This document shows positions 50,017 to 59,260 of a DNA stretch of 62,280 nt, piece after piece. The notes beneath the pieces are model-generated. The model saw nothing but the letters and a program-made list of their open reading frames with translations, ran no database searches and had not been told where the DNA came from. Made by a program: the position numbers and the translations under genes. Every line of letters begins with the position of its first letter. The first letter of the stretch is position 1. Location: IMG/VR virus record IMGVR_UViG_3300030106_001081, positions 1-62,280 of that record; one strand, given 5' to 3'. The stretch is from a virus.

Positions 50017-50034
50017 GTGGGGCTTTCGCCCCAC
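50017..50034 (-). other. intergenic GNRA hairpin
   Basis: GTGGGGC pairs with GCCCCAC around a loop that reads GAAA on the transcribed (minus) strand. No T-tract follows, so it is not a normal terminator; the next gene's ribosome site (AGGAG) lies just beyond. It could protect or process the mRNA between two structural genes. Confidence 0.6.
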
Positions 50035-50042
50035 CTGATTAA

Positions 50043-50774
50043 TTAGCCGTTTGCATAATCAAACGCTGCACCATGTATCTTGATAACAAGTTTACCTGCG
50101 GTATACGCTGCGTCTGTCGCATCGCCGCAAGTTAGATAGAGATACTTTTTACTTAGAGCTGCTAAAGTAGAACCTGCATCTGCTTCGTTATGAAGACCTA
50201 ATGTTAAATCTCCATTGTTAAACAAGACTGTACCACTTGTTACAGCAGCGTTTTCAGCGCTAGTTCCAGTTGCGGAACAAACTAAGTTAATATCTGGATC
50301 ACCACCTGTTGGAACTTCTAAACAAATAAACTCTAACTTATAGGGGATACCGTTTACAGGACTTGTAAGCTCCGCAATGTAAGCATTTGCGGCTCCGCCA
50401 TCTGTACCAATAATGTCATCAGCTGCACCGCCAGAAGCTAAACCACCATGTAAATCAATTAAAATAGTTGTAACAATATCACCACCGATTTTATTTATAA
50501 AAGTATTGATTGCATCATCGGCTATACCAGAACCATGTGCGTTTGGAGTAATATTAAAGATCGTAGCTGCTGTACCAAGACTTGCATTGTTAGAACCTAC
50601 AGTTGTACCTGCGGCAACAATATTATCTCTACCAGAAGTTGCTACTTTTTGAACTTCTAAAACACCATCACTTGAAGCGACGATTTGTTCAGTAAAAGCA
50701 CCTATGGCACTTTTTGAAACTGTTTTAAACCCGTTTTCGGAGCGGACTGCACCGTTAAAAGTTGTATTAGCCAT
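50043..50774 (-). CDS. structural protein of unknown position (243 aa)
   Basis: Gly/Ala/Thr-rich protein that follows the major capsid gene. It starts Met-Ala-Asn-Thr-Thr-Phe-Asn-Gly-Ala-Val-Arg-Ser-Glu-Asn-Gly-Phe, which resembles a capsid-associated protein type, and has long beta-like segments. A terminator and candidate promoter lie between it and the capsid gene. Probably a head decoration protein. Confidence 0.68.
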   Translation of the reverse strand: MANTTFNGAVRSENGFKTVSKSAIGAFTEQIVASSDGVLEVQKVATSGRDNIVAAGTTVGSNNASLGTAATIFNITPNAHGSGIADDAINTFINKIGGDIVTTILIDLHGGLASGGAADDIIGTDGGAANAYIAELTSPVNGIPYKLEFICLEVPTGGDPDINLVCSATGTSAENAAVTSGTVLFNNGDLTLGLHNEADAGSTLAALSKKYLYLTCGDATDAAYTAGKLVIKIHGAAFDYANG

Positions 50775-50798
50775 ATGTCAAATCTCCTTGTCTTGGCT

Positions 50799-50826
50799 AT
50801 TGTCAGCCACACCATGCGACTGTCAA
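50799..50826 (-). promoter_or_regulatory. candidate internal promoter after the capsid terminator
   Basis: On the minus strand: TTGACA (50826-50821), a 16-bp spacer and GACAAT (50804-50799). The -35 is a perfect consensus; the -10 is 4 of 6. It stands between the capsid terminator and the 243-residue gene and could restart transcription. Confidence 0.42.
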
Positions 50827-50845
50827 GGTATTTGTAGTATAGAGT

Positions 50846-50877
50846 AAAAAGGGGCGACCTGCAAGCCACCCCTTTAA
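50846..50877 (-). terminator. intrinsic terminator after the major capsid gene
   Basis: On the minus strand an AAAGGGG...CCCCTTT-type stem with inner G/C pairs and a short loop is followed by a T-run (seen as AAAAA at 50846-50850). It follows the capsid stop immediately. It would make capsid mRNA more abundant than the downstream genes. Confidence 0.72.
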
Positions 50878-50882
50878 GTTTT

Positions 50883-51791
50883 TTAGGCTCCTGGGGAACC
50901 AAAGATTCCCAACGGATCGGATACACCAAAGGAGTATCTTTCTCTAGCCTTATAACGGCTGTTGCCTGTATCGAAATCAGCATCCATAGACGTTGCCATT
51001 GGGCTACGTGTAAAGTGCTTCAGACCATTAGGTACATCCGTCATCAAGAACCATGCGTCGGTATCAGTTAAATAGTGGTTGACTGCGAACCCTTCAGGGA
51101 CAGAACTCATGCTACGTATCGCATTGAGGTCATTATCTGCGGTTCCCACTCTTCCCTCAGTTTGAAGCAAACGAGTTGCAACAAATTGTAAATCTGAAGG
51201 AATAATCAACTTACGAGCTTTCGATGCGATGAGAAGTCCTCTTTCATCTGTCCACCCTGCGATCTGAATAATAGCCGCTTCTAAAGAAGTTTCATTAAGA
51301 TCAGCTGCAGTTGCAGGTTCGTTAGAGTTAGTTCCACCTGAAACTAATGGGTGTGCAGTAGAACAAAGCTCCACTCCATCTCCGTAAGTTGTGCCAGAAT
51401 CAAAAGCGTTGTTCAAAATAGAAGCTGCTTTGACCTGCTTTGTGTACGCCATAGCACGGGCAAGCGCTTTGGTATAACGAGATGATAAAGAATCATACAA
51501 GTTATCCTCAATAGCCTCTTCAGTAATTGAAAAGCCCATTGCGACTGTCTCGTGGTTATAGCGAGCTGTGAAAGCCTCTTGAGCATTGTCGTACTCGATG
51601 GCAGAGCCTTCGTCTTTGACTGGTGCTGCGGAGAAGCCTGATAGTTTAGTTTCTTCTTCGAAAGAACGATCAGAAGTTTCTGCTTCAAAAATTTCTGCAT
51701 GTTCCTCACCGTACTTAGCATACTCTAAACCGAAAAGTGCGTTAAGCCCAGGAAGTAGTTCTTTAAGAAGTTGTGCGCGAGATATTGCCAT
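50883..51791 (-). CDS. major capsid protein
   Basis: A 302-residue protein resembling the Mu gpT-type/HK97-fold major head subunit: an N-terminal helical arm (Gln-Leu-Leu-Lys-Glu-Leu-Leu-Pro-Gly-Leu-Asn-Ala-Leu-Phe), Glu-rich strands with Arg-Tyr-Asn-His-Glu-Thr-Val-Ala-Met-Gly-Phe-Ser-Ile-Thr-Glu, a helix with Ala-Arg-Ala-Met-Ala, Ser-Thr-Ala-His-Pro-Leu and a C-terminal Tyr-Ser-Phe-Gly. Its own terminator follows. Start preceded by AGGAG. Confidence 0.85.
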   Translation of the reverse strand: MAISRAQLLKELLPGLNALFGLEYAKYGEEHAEIFEAETSDRSFEEETKLSGFSAAPVKDEGSAIEYDNAQEAFTARYNHETVAMGFSITEEAIEDNLYDSLSSRYTKALARAMAYTKQVKAASILNNAFDSGTTYGDGVELCSTAHPLVSGGTNSNEPATAADLNETSLEAAIIQIAGWTDERGLLIASKARKLIIPSDLQFVATRLLQTEGRVGTADNDLNAIRSMSSVPEGFAVNHYLTDTDAWFLMTDVPNGLKHFTRSPMATSMDADFDTGNSRYKARERYSFGVSDPLGIFGSPGA

Positions 51792-51804
51792 TTTACATTA
51801 CTCC

Positions 51805-52440
51805 TTAAATGCCAACTGGGTTACGATAGGCATGTCCACCAATGAACACGTTACTACCATTATCAGTATGTGTGCTAAATATAACTAACAGTTCCTGAAA
51901 GGTATCACTTCCAGTCGCTGTGCTATCAACTACATCAATGATGTGAAGCGGTAGTGTTGAAGTTGTAGCCACACTATTGTTAGCGGCTAACTTCGACGCA
52001 CCATTAGTAGTATTGAGTGTATTACTAATGATAGCTGTTTTATTACCAATCACAGTTCTTCCCAATGTTGCCATTGTTGTACCTGAAGAGCATATAGCTA
52101 CTTTCATTATTAAGTCAGGATCATCAGCAACAAACGCATGAATATCACTAGCAACGATGCTACCAGGATATTGATTGTTAAATGTTAACTGATTAGTATT
52201 TGGGTCCGTATACTGACATCCCATAAAGACACCTAATGTGCCAGTAGCGGGAAGAGCAGATGTGCTTCCGTCACGGTCAATAGTACCATCGTTTACACGC
52301 TTCACTAGATCGCCTTTTCCAATAGCTGTACCATAGTTACTAGCTATTTTCATTTGTCGAGTAGCACCTGTGTAAGGACGACCACCAATTAAGCCAACGG
52401 GAACAAGCCCATAAGGGGCATCTATAGTAGGATAAGCCAT
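51805..52440 (-). CDS. head-associated protein (211 aa)
   Basis: Starts Met-Ala-Tyr-Pro-Thr-Ile-Asp-Ala-Pro-Tyr-Gly-Leu-Val-Pro-Val, followed by Gly-Gly-Arg-Pro-Tyr-Thr-Gly-Ala-Thr-Arg-Gln-Met, a pattern I know from structural proteins near capsid genes of marine phages. Gly/Ala/Thr-rich beta protein. The second ATG at 52440 is preferred (AGGAGA 8 nt upstream) over 52446, where spacing is too short. Probably a decoration or minor head protein. Confidence 0.7.
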   Translation of the reverse strand: MAYPTIDAPYGLVPVGLIGGRPYTGATRQMKIASNYGTAIGKGDLVKRVNDGTIDRDGSTSALPATGTLGVFMGCQYTDPNTNQLTFNNQYPGSIVASDIHAFVADDPDLIMKVAICSSGTTMATLGRTVIGNKTAIISNTLNTTNGASKLAANNSVATTSTLPLHIIDVVDSTATGSDTFQELLVIFSTHTDNGSNVFIGGHAYRNPVGI

Positions 52441-52459
52441 ATCCATTGTCTCCTATTAA

Positions 52460-52909
52460 TTAATTGCCTTTGCCAAAAGTGACCTTAGACTTCCGATCAT
52501 TAAATAACGGCATTCTAGGGTCGTTTTCTCGCATGAGGTTGTTGTCCACGGAATGTATTTGATTGTCCGCCTGCTGTTTATAATATTCAGTGCGTTCTTC
52601 TACTAATTCCTGGGGAGCCTTACACAGCATCAAACCACCAATAACAACATTATCTCTAAAGTTTTCATTCTCTATAGTAACCAATGTTATTTCTGGATGG
52701 TCGCTTGCTTTTACAGGTTCCCAACCTTCACGTAATTTTGAGGAAACATTAGTGGGGTCAATAGTTCCTTGATTGCTTGTCCGTATCCAACGATATGCGT
52801 ACCCTGGCTCTGGAGTCGGTGAAGGTAAAACTTCAGGACGTTGCCAAGACTTTTTGCGTACAGTCTTCTCACGAGTTTCAAGTTCTCTGTTAATTCTATT
52901 TTCAGCCAT
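52460..52909 (-). CDS. conserved-looking phage protein near the scaffold (149 aa)
   Basis: A Glu/Arg-rich protein with Pro-Glu-Pro-Gly-Tyr-Ala-Tyr-Arg-Trp-Ile-Arg, then Leu-Arg-Glu-Gly-Trp-Glu-Pro-Val and Gly-Gly-Leu-Met-Leu. It lies between scaffold and capsid genes and overlaps the scaffold stop. Likely involved in head assembly; function unproven. Confidence 0.65.
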   Translation of the reverse strand: MAENRINRELETREKTVRKKSWQRPEVLPSPTPEPGYAYRWIRTSNQGTIDPTNVSSKLREGWEPVKASDHPEITLVTIENENFRDNVVIGGLMLCKAPQELVEERTEYYKQQADNQIHSVDNNLMRENDPRMPLFNDRKSKVTFGKGN

Positions 52910-53978
52910 TAGCTTTCCTCATTTCTTCTGCAACCTTTTGGGCGTATAATTCAAGTGGCACTCCTAGCCGTTTCGCTATAGCAACTTGTGTTTGCGTTAA
53001 TTTTACCTTTTTAGGGGCCATGCTCCGTGTAGCGGGTGCAACCACATTTGCTTGTCGTTTCGGCTTTTCAGCCTCTGGTTCTGCAATGTCCTCAAAATTA
53101 TCTGGGAACACTTGCCGCATACGAGTATCTATTGCCTCGTAGTATTCATCACTCTGCAAATCAACACCTTGTTTTGCAAGTTTGTTATGTAGACCCAGTG
53201 CTAGACTTGTCATTTCTTCATCAGCACCAAACCAAGTATTCTTTTTAGCCCATTCTACTGCCCGCACGTCGGCAACGGGTCCTGGCGTAGGTTGACTAGC
53301 TACTTCTGGTTCTACAGAAGTTTTTTCCTCCTGTAAAGATGGTATTTTAAAATTATTTAACTTGTCGCTTTTAATCTTGACATTTGTTAAACTTTCTTGC
53401 GCTGCAAGAATAGCGTCTGAGTCCCCTGCTTCATAAGCAGTTTTATATGCTTTTTTAGCTTGTTCAAGCTCTACGGCTGTTGTCTTCTTAGCTTGCTCAA
53501 GTAAAGCTGTCTGGTTTTTGTTAACACTACCTTTTAATTTAGCATTTTCTTCTTGCAACGATTTAGCAAACTTCTCTAGCTCTTCCCTTTCCCTGAACGC
53601 CGTTTCTTTCGCCCGCCTTTCGTCGTGGTAGCCTTTACTGAAGTGTTGGATTCTTTTTCTGACTTTTTCGGAGTAGTCTTCAAGTTCTTCCTCCGTAACA
53701 TCTTCAGGGGGTTCAGAAGGTTTACGATTGCGGTCAGCTTTCGGCGTATCGTCAACAACTTCGATTTCAAGGTCACTTTTATCAGGAGAATCCTTCCTTG
53801 CAGCACGAGCATTTGTGTCTGCGTTAGATTTTTCCTTATTATCTTTGGACTCATTTGTTACCTCTTTTTTATCTTTACCTGAAATATCAATCTCTACTGC
53901 GCTAGAATCTTCGATTTCAATATCTGGTTTTTTCTTTTCTTCGTCGGGAAATGTGTACTCTACTTTTTGAAATGCCAT
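52902..53978 (-). CDS. scaffolding-like protein
   Basis: A 358-residue, highly charged protein with an acidic disordered first third (Glu, Asp, Lys, Ser), a coiled-coil middle (about 125-215) and a Lys-rich C-terminus with Thr-Gln-Thr-Gln-Val-Ala-Ile-Ala-Lys-Arg-Leu-Gly-Val. Position before the capsid gene and composition are typical of scaffold proteins. The ATG at 53978 has GAGGA upstream; the longer frame to 54011 does not. Confidence 0.75.
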   Translation of the reverse strand: MAFQKVEYTFPDEEKKKPDIEIEDSSAVEIDISGKDKKEVTNESKDNKEKSNADTNARAARKDSPDKSDLEIEVVDDTPKADRNRKPSEPPEDVTEEELEDYSEKVRKRIQHFSKGYHDERRAKETAFREREELEKFAKSLQEENAKLKGSVNKNQTALLEQAKKTTAVELEQAKKAYKTAYEAGDSDAILAAQESLTNVKIKSDKLNNFKIPSLQEEKTSVEPEVASQPTPGPVADVRAVEWAKKNTWFGADEEMTSLALGLHNKLAKQGVDLQSDEYYEAIDTRMRQVFPDNFEDIAEPEAEKPKRQANVVAPATRSMAPKKVKLTQTQVAIAKRLGVPLELYAQKVAEEMRKANG

Positions 53979-53988
53979 ATTAAGTTCC

Positions 53989-54369
53989 TCAAATTGCTCT
54001 CGTGACACCACGAGGGTCGGCTACAACGGCTTCTATGGAATCATCGTTCATTAAACGATACTCCTTACCATCTATTTTAAATCGTGTACCACTATTGGCA
54101 CGAAACATTACGAAATCACCTATTTTACACCAAGGAGTGTCTCCAAACCTATCTTTATCTTTATAAGCTTGGTCGCCCATATCAACGACTAACCCAATGA
54201 TAGACATAATATGTTCGTCTCTCATTTCTTTCGTTGTTTTTAGCACACTTGTATTTTCGTAATTTTCTTCTATTTCGGGTAGTGCTACTAACACTCTATA
54301 CCCCACAGGTTGCGGAAGTTGTATTTCTAACTCCGCATCCGTTAGTTTTACTGCTTCATTACTATTCAT
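53989..54369 (-). CDS. GroES-like co-chaperonin
   Basis: A 126-residue protein of the Cpn10/GroES type: Pro-Val-Gly-Tyr-Arg-Val-Leu-Val-Ala-Leu-Pro, a long mobile-loop-like segment, Ile-Gly-Leu-Val-Val-Asp-Met-Gly, and Trp-Cys-Lys-Ile-Gly-Asp-Phe-Val-Met-Phe-Arg-Ala. The true start is 54369 (GGAAGA upstream; the longer frame lies in the upstream gene). As with T4 gp31, it would cap host GroEL to fold the capsid protein; it is encoded between portal and scaffold, which fits. Confidence 0.85.
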   Translation of the reverse strand: MNSNEAVKLTDAELEIQLPQPVGYRVLVALPEIEENYENTSVLKTTKEMRDEHIMSIIGLVVDMGDQAYKDKDRFGDTPWCKIGDFVMFRANSGTRFKIDGKEYRLMNDDSIEAVVADPRGVTRAI

Positions 54370-54559
54370 CGTCGTCTTCCATATAGTTGCGCGAGAGGTC
54401 GGATATATGTGTGAGACTAGCATTTAGACCTCGGATCAGGCCAGTCACTTCCTTGTATTGGGCAAAGTCTTTTGCTCCACCATTACCAAGAAACTCTTGT
54501 GCAGAAACTTTATCAGCTTCGATTTTTTCTTTCAGCACGTCAAAGACGGTTTTAGCCAT
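54362..54559 (-). CDS. small helical protein between portal and GroES-like genes
   Basis: A 65-residue protein with Lys/Glu-rich helix and acidic end. It overlaps the GroES-like start by 8 nt and the portal stop by 1 nt. No family recognised; probably head-assembly related. Confidence 0.6.
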   Translation of the reverse strand: MAKTVFDVLKEKIEADKVSAQEFLGNGGAKDFAQYKEVTGLIRGLNASLTHISDLSRNYMEDDDE

Positions 54560-57006
54560 TAATTATTCCTATCTCTCCCCTTGTTTTGGTTTAAAATATC
54601 CATTTTCATTTTATCTTGCTCACTTTGTCTAGCATCATTTAATTTAATACCATCTTTTCTAGCTTCAAGAGTCAATTCTGCTTGCTCAAGTTCTAATTTT
54701 TTAACATCTATAGCTCCATCAGTCATATCTTTTTGTGCTTTACGTTGTTGTTCTGCTTGACGTAACTGTATATCAGCTTGATCTTTTTGCGCCTTTCTTT
54801 GAACTTCAGCCTGTTTGATCTGCAACTCTGCCTGCTGCATTTGAACAATTGGGTCTTGCGCTTTCTGTTGTGCCTGTTGTTGTGCAGCCTGTTGTTGATG
54901 GGCTTGTGTAAGTTGCTTACCTGCATCGGCGACAAGTCTAGCTAAATTAACTTCTACATCTTCTGCAAGAGGTTGATCTGGAGGTGGTAACTCTACACCA
55001 AGCCTCTCTTCTATATCTTTACGATACTTAAACCCAAGATGTTCAGCTATATGTGCTTGTAAGGATGCCATAATCTTTTTTGCCTGTGGATTCTGACCTA
55101 TCATCTGCATAATCATAGGGTCCTGCATAAATGACATATGCGTTGCAATATGAGCTTCCTGATCTTGATACAAAAATGCTTTCATGGGCTTACCCTGCAA
55201 TGCTGCCATGTTTTCACTTACAGGATCAACAGGAGTCATATCATCCTCTACAGGAACAAGTTTATCTGCGTTCTTTACCCCAAGAACTTCTATCATCTGT
55301 CTATGTAATTGAGGCAGGTCATATATTTGTGGTGCAGATTGAGACATCTGGAGAACTGCCTGATACTGCACCACTCTCTGTGCCATAGTGGAGCTATTTG
55401 GGTCTGACACAGGTATAACATCAACCATAGCGTAGTCGGCTTGCCGTGCGCTAACTTCCCCTCGTTGTGGTTGATATGCGTATTCAATCGGGGCATACTC
55501 CGCTAATAAAGTTCTTAAGAGTTTAAACTCCTGCTTCATAGCGTAGTGGACACGAGCCTGAACTGCCGCCATTGGTTTTAGAGTACGCTCTAACAGAGCA
55601 AGAGTTGTCCCCACAGGAGCATTAGCAGACATATCAGATATGTTCATATCGCTGATTGCGCCTAACCTTCTCCCTTCTTGAGTTATTTGATTCAACAAAG
55701 CCAACAAAGTTTGGCTCGGTTCTTTGTAAGGAAGGGGCATTATATTCTCACGAATACTGCCAGACGGCACATCTACATCTCTAAATGACCCAGGTTCTAT
55801 AGGAGTGTCATCTCCTTTTATGCGTAAGCCTCTTGTTTTTAACCCTCCTGGGAGGTTTGCTAATGTCCCTGCATCCACAAGCTGCCGTATGAGCGAGGTT
55901 CCCGCTTTAGCGTACCCCCCTATTATATGTATCAAACCTAACCCGTAAAACCCAAATCCTGGGACATATACATAATGTACGAAGTGTTGTCGTTTTAACA
56001 TCAACTCGTCATCAGAGTTCCAGTTTCTCCGTATCGCCAATACTTCATTAGAACCACGTTCTATAGTTACAACGTAAGGTTTAGCAATTTCATCTTCAGA
56101 ATCATCAATACCATCAATAACAAGGTCTGCATGTACCTCGTAAACACTATATCTATAGTCGTCCGTTAAAGAATACCCACCTTCTTCGGCTTTTCTTTTC
56201 TCAATGTCATTGTGGTATGGCTGCGGCTCTCCAAGTTCTACATCACGGTAAAACCCGTTAGCCTGTAACTTCTTCAACTCATTTTTTGTTTTTCGCATAA
56301 CATGGGTAACACGTTCTGCGGTTTCTACGTGTGAAGCTCCATAGGGTACAATAACATCTTCTGCGGGTATATAAACCGCCATCTGTCGTCCTAGATTTGG
56401 ATCATAATATACTTTCTTGAACGCCGACCCTGCTAAACCAAGACTATAGAGCAATCTCTCATGTTCTGGTCTGTATTCAACCATATTCTCGGTAAGCTCA
56501 TAATTCATATCCGCCTTAACACGAAGTGCAGCGGCTTCTTTTTCTTTAGTCTCTTCCCCAAGAATTTTTGTCTTTACAGGCCCTGCAGAAGGAAAAGTTT
56601 CACTCATTGTCTCTGCCTGAAACCGTATAGCGGCTTCGGCTAATACTGTAGAATACACCCCACAAGCTCCGTCCCATGGTTCAGTACGCTCTTCATACTT
56701 AAACCCTAACACGTCAAGACCCTTTACAAATGTATCAGCCCAGTCTTTACGACTATCTACATCTGAATCAATCGACCCCATAAGATCATCTGCCAACAAA
56801 GATAGTTCGTTCTCTTCCAATACTTCAGCAAGATTCTCGTCAAATGCACCTGTGGAAGCCATTTTATCTTCAGGAATAATAGTAATCTCCATACTACCAT
56901 CATCCAATGTTACCATATCAGGGTTGACTATCTCTACCTCCAGAGCAGAAGTGTCTTCACCGTTTATACCTTGAGGTGCTTGGTATAGTCCTTTTTCAAC
57001 TGCCAT
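54559..57006 (-). CDS. portal protein, P22-type
   Basis: An 815-residue portal. The N-terminal half has Trp-Ala-Asp-Thr-Phe-Val-Lys-Gly and Glu-Pro-Trp-Asp-Gly-Ala-Cys-Gly-Val-Tyr, then Leu-Ala-Glu-Ala-Ala-Ile-Arg-Phe-Gln-Ala-Glu and Gly-Leu-Ala-Gly-Ser-Ala-Phe-Lys-Lys-Val-Tyr-Tyr-Asp-Pro, characteristic of portals of this type. The last about 120 residues are Gln/Lys-rich coiled coil. It forms the dodecameric DNA channel and docks the terminase encoded just upstream. Confidence 0.88.
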   Translation of the reverse strand: MAVEKGLYQAPQGINGEDTSALEVEIVNPDMVTLDDGSMEITIIPEDKMASTGAFDENLAEVLEENELSLLADDLMGSIDSDVDSRKDWADTFVKGLDVLGFKYEERTEPWDGACGVYSTVLAEAAIRFQAETMSETFPSAGPVKTKILGEETKEKEAAALRVKADMNYELTENMVEYRPEHERLLYSLGLAGSAFKKVYYDPNLGRQMAVYIPAEDVIVPYGASHVETAERVTHVMRKTKNELKKLQANGFYRDVELGEPQPYHNDIEKRKAEEGGYSLTDDYRYSVYEVHADLVIDGIDDSEDEIAKPYVVTIERGSNEVLAIRRNWNSDDELMLKRQHFVHYVYVPGFGFYGLGLIHIIGGYAKAGTSLIRQLVDAGTLANLPGGLKTRGLRIKGDDTPIEPGSFRDVDVPSGSIRENIMPLPYKEPSQTLLALLNQITQEGRRLGAISDMNISDMSANAPVGTTLALLERTLKPMAAVQARVHYAMKQEFKLLRTLLAEYAPIEYAYQPQRGEVSARQADYAMVDVIPVSDPNSSTMAQRVVQYQAVLQMSQSAPQIYDLPQLHRQMIEVLGVKNADKLVPVEDDMTPVDPVSENMAALQGKPMKAFLYQDQEAHIATHMSFMQDPMIMQMIGQNPQAKKIMASLQAHIAEHLGFKYRKDIEERLGVELPPPDQPLAEDVEVNLARLVADAGKQLTQAHQQQAAQQQAQQKAQDPIVQMQQAELQIKQAEVQRKAQKDQADIQLRQAEQQRKAQKDMTDGAIDVKKLELEQAELTLEARKDGIKLNDARQSEQDKMKMDILNQNKGRDRNN

Positions 57007-58559
57007 TAGTAATATCCACTTCCTCTACGTTTAAAGTATTGAACCTCTTCAGGTTCATCGGTTGGTAGTCTTATAAAGCCGCCCTGTCTGAACCGCATAA
57101 GCGCCATCACAGTCGAATCTACAAGGTCATCGTGACTCATAAACGGAAATCCTGCAATCTCTTCTATTACCTCTTCTGCCCATCGTGTCTCTGGAACCCA
57201 TACAAGCCCAGAGGATACTATATCTGTTACGGAGTTCAGACGTGCTAACTTGTCACCAGAACCCCTATGCGGTGTATACTCCTGTATCGGAAGTCCCATT
57301 CGCCGCATCTCTTGGTAAAGAGCCGTACCTGCGCTCTTCTTCTCAACTATGAACGAATCAGGTTCCCACTCAGCATACTCATCCATCGCTAGTTGCTTAA
57401 GTTCTGGAAACTCCATTCGCTTTTTAATACTGTTTAACAGAATAATGTTATAGTTGTCCACCTCTTCGTTCAAAAATACACCCCAAGTCGTCAAAGCAGT
57501 GTAATCGGCACGATTGTGTGTCTCTGCTGCCGCATCAAGAGACATGATAATGTACTCACAGGCAGGAGGTTCCTCCTTCTTCCACATCTGCCACCACTCA
57601 CGTTTAACCAAAGCCGCCTCTTCAGCTGTCGGTTCTTGTTGATATTGAGCGTTCCACTGAAACACAGGCATAGAAGCTTTGGTACGTAGTAGTGCTTCAA
57701 GATCAAAGAACTCAGGCCAGAGAGGTTTTTGTACCGACTCCCCTGTTTTCTTACTGGTCGTATCTAAAATAGCAGGGAACTCCACAACCTCATACTGATC
57801 TGCCCTTTCATTCTGAGACATGTCCCTTACAACACGCCCCGTCAAGTCATCCATATGCCAACGTGTCTGTATTATGGCAACTCGACCTCCAGGCATAAGA
57901 CGGGTCCTCGCACCAAAGGTGAACCAGTCATAAGCTTTTTCGAACACTTCAAAGTTTCCGTTAATGACATCTTGTTCAGAATGGGGGTCATCGACGAGCA
58001 GGAGGTCAGCACCACGACCTGCAATAGAAGAACCAATACCACACGCATAATACTCACCTCCTACATTTGTGTTCCATCGACCTGCAGATTTTGAATCAAC
58101 AGCCAAAGATACCGTAGGAAATATCGCTTTGTATTCTTCTGTTGCAATTAAGTTACGCACTTTTCGTCCAAAATCTACCGCTAAGTCCGTGGTGTGTGAC
58201 ACCATCATAACCTTCTTATTCGGGTTCCTACCCAGAAACCAAGCAGGGAACATAATAGAAACAAGCTGTGATTTACCATGTCTGGGGGGTATATTAACAC
58301 AAATTCTGTCTTTTTTGCCTTGTTCTATGTCCATTAACATATCAGCAAGCAGTCTATGATGCCGCCCAACTATGTAATCAGGTTGCATATGCTTACAAAA
58401 CGCTATTAAATCGTCATAAGCCGCCTGATTATAGTTACGTGTTGCTAATTCTTCAACCATTCGGTCAATCTCAGCAACCTCTTCGGTACTATATTGGTCC
58501 AGATTATCCAACATTATCTGGATTTCAGCCTCTGTAAAATCTAACGTGTGTTTATTCAC
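57006..58559 (-). CDS. terL: terminase large subunit
   Basis: A 517-residue packaging ATPase/nuclease. Walker A-like Pro-Pro-Arg-His-Gly-Lys-Ser at 91-97, a Leu-Leu-Leu-Val-Asp190-Asp191-Pro-His motif and a C-terminal nuclease with Ser-Leu-Asp-Ala-Ala-Ala-Glu-Thr and a late Asp-Asp-Leu-Val-Asp-Ser cluster. The start is GTG with GAGGA upstream, overlapping the small-subunit gene by 8 nt. It translocates DNA into the prohead and cuts it. Confidence 0.93.
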   Translation of the reverse strand: MNKHTLDFTEAEIQIMLDNLDQYSTEEVAEIDRMVEELATRNYNQAAYDDLIAFCKHMQPDYIVGRHHRLLADMLMDIEQGKKDRICVNIPPRHGKSQLVSIMFPAWFLGRNPNKKVMMVSHTTDLAVDFGRKVRNLIATEEYKAIFPTVSLAVDSKSAGRWNTNVGGEYYACGIGSSIAGRGADLLLVDDPHSEQDVINGNFEVFEKAYDWFTFGARTRLMPGGRVAIIQTRWHMDDLTGRVVRDMSQNERADQYEVVEFPAILDTTSKKTGESVQKPLWPEFFDLEALLRTKASMPVFQWNAQYQQEPTAEEAALVKREWWQMWKKEEPPACEYIIMSLDAAAETHNRADYTALTTWGVFLNEEVDNYNIILLNSIKKRMEFPELKQLAMDEYAEWEPDSFIVEKKSAGTALYQEMRRMGLPIQEYTPHRGSGDKLARLNSVTDIVSSGLVWVPETRWAEEVIEEIAGFPFMSHDDLVDSTVMALMRFRQGGFIRLPTDEPEEVQYFKRRGSGYY

Positions 58560-59154
58560 CTTTTTCCTCGTCTAAACCTAGCTCTTTGTCCACATCTAAG
58601 GGTTCTCCGTCTATTACAACGGCGTTTTCTACATTTTCAGGTGGATTTACTAGTTTTGCGAGCTTAGAACGCAGTTTTTCACGTAGATCATCCGTAGACT
58701 GATGTGTTATGGTGACTTCAGACTTCTCTGCGAACAATCCTACGTCTGAAATTTTACCTAAAAGCTCCAAAGCACGGATTCTGACCCGTGGATCAGGGTT
58801 ATCTGTCTCCAATAATAGCTTATTTGTTACTAAATGGCGTATTTGCACCGAACTTTCGACCACAGAACGCCCAAATTCTTGCAAAATGCTGTTTGTCAGC
58901 ACCAAAGATGCGGGTGTGAGGGTTGCGAGATTCTTTTCAGAAGCTTTTTTAGAAGTTTTTTCAGGGTTATCAGCATAAGCCGTAACAAGTTTAGCTGCCA
59001 CATCTTTATCTTCCTTGGTCGGTTCCAGTTCTAAACCATGTTCTTCAAGTTCTTTAGCCGTATTTGCTGCTGCCTCTACACGATCTTTAAGGTCAACAGG
59101 AGGTTTACCCTCTGTCATAGGTACACCAAGTTCAGGTTCTACTACTATAGTCAT
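58552..59154 (-). CDS. probable terminase small subunit
   Basis: A 200-residue acidic, largely helical protein located directly upstream of terL. The central segment (Arg-Ile-Arg-Ala-Leu-Glu-Leu-Leu-Gly-Lys-Ile-Ser-Asp-Val-Gly-Leu-Phe) resembles phage small terminase proteins, and the C-terminus is strongly acidic. It would recognise the packaging site, likely in or near the adjacent non-coding region. The family is assigned by context and motif. First gene of the late operon. Confidence 0.72.
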   Translation of the reverse strand: MTIVVEPELGVPMTEGKPPVDLKDRVEAAANTAKELEEHGLELEPTKEDKDVAAKLVTAYADNPEKTSKKASEKNLATLTPASLVLTNSILQEFGRSVVESSVQIRHLVTNKLLLETDNPDPRVRIRALELLGKISDVGLFAEKSEVTITHQSTDDLREKLRSKLAKLVNPPENVENAVVIDGEPLDVDKELGLDEEKGE

Positions 59155-59260
59155 ATCTACTCGCAGGTTGCCAACCGAATATGGTGCGTAGCTGCAAGGT
59201 AATTAGTCAACAAAATGATTCTTAAAAAATAATGTTAAAATAACACAGCCACGCAAAAAC

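Noticed and set aside
50017-50034. intrinsic terminator after the 243-residue gene
   Set aside because: The hairpin is good but no T-tract follows on the transcribed strand, so I list it only as a hairpin.
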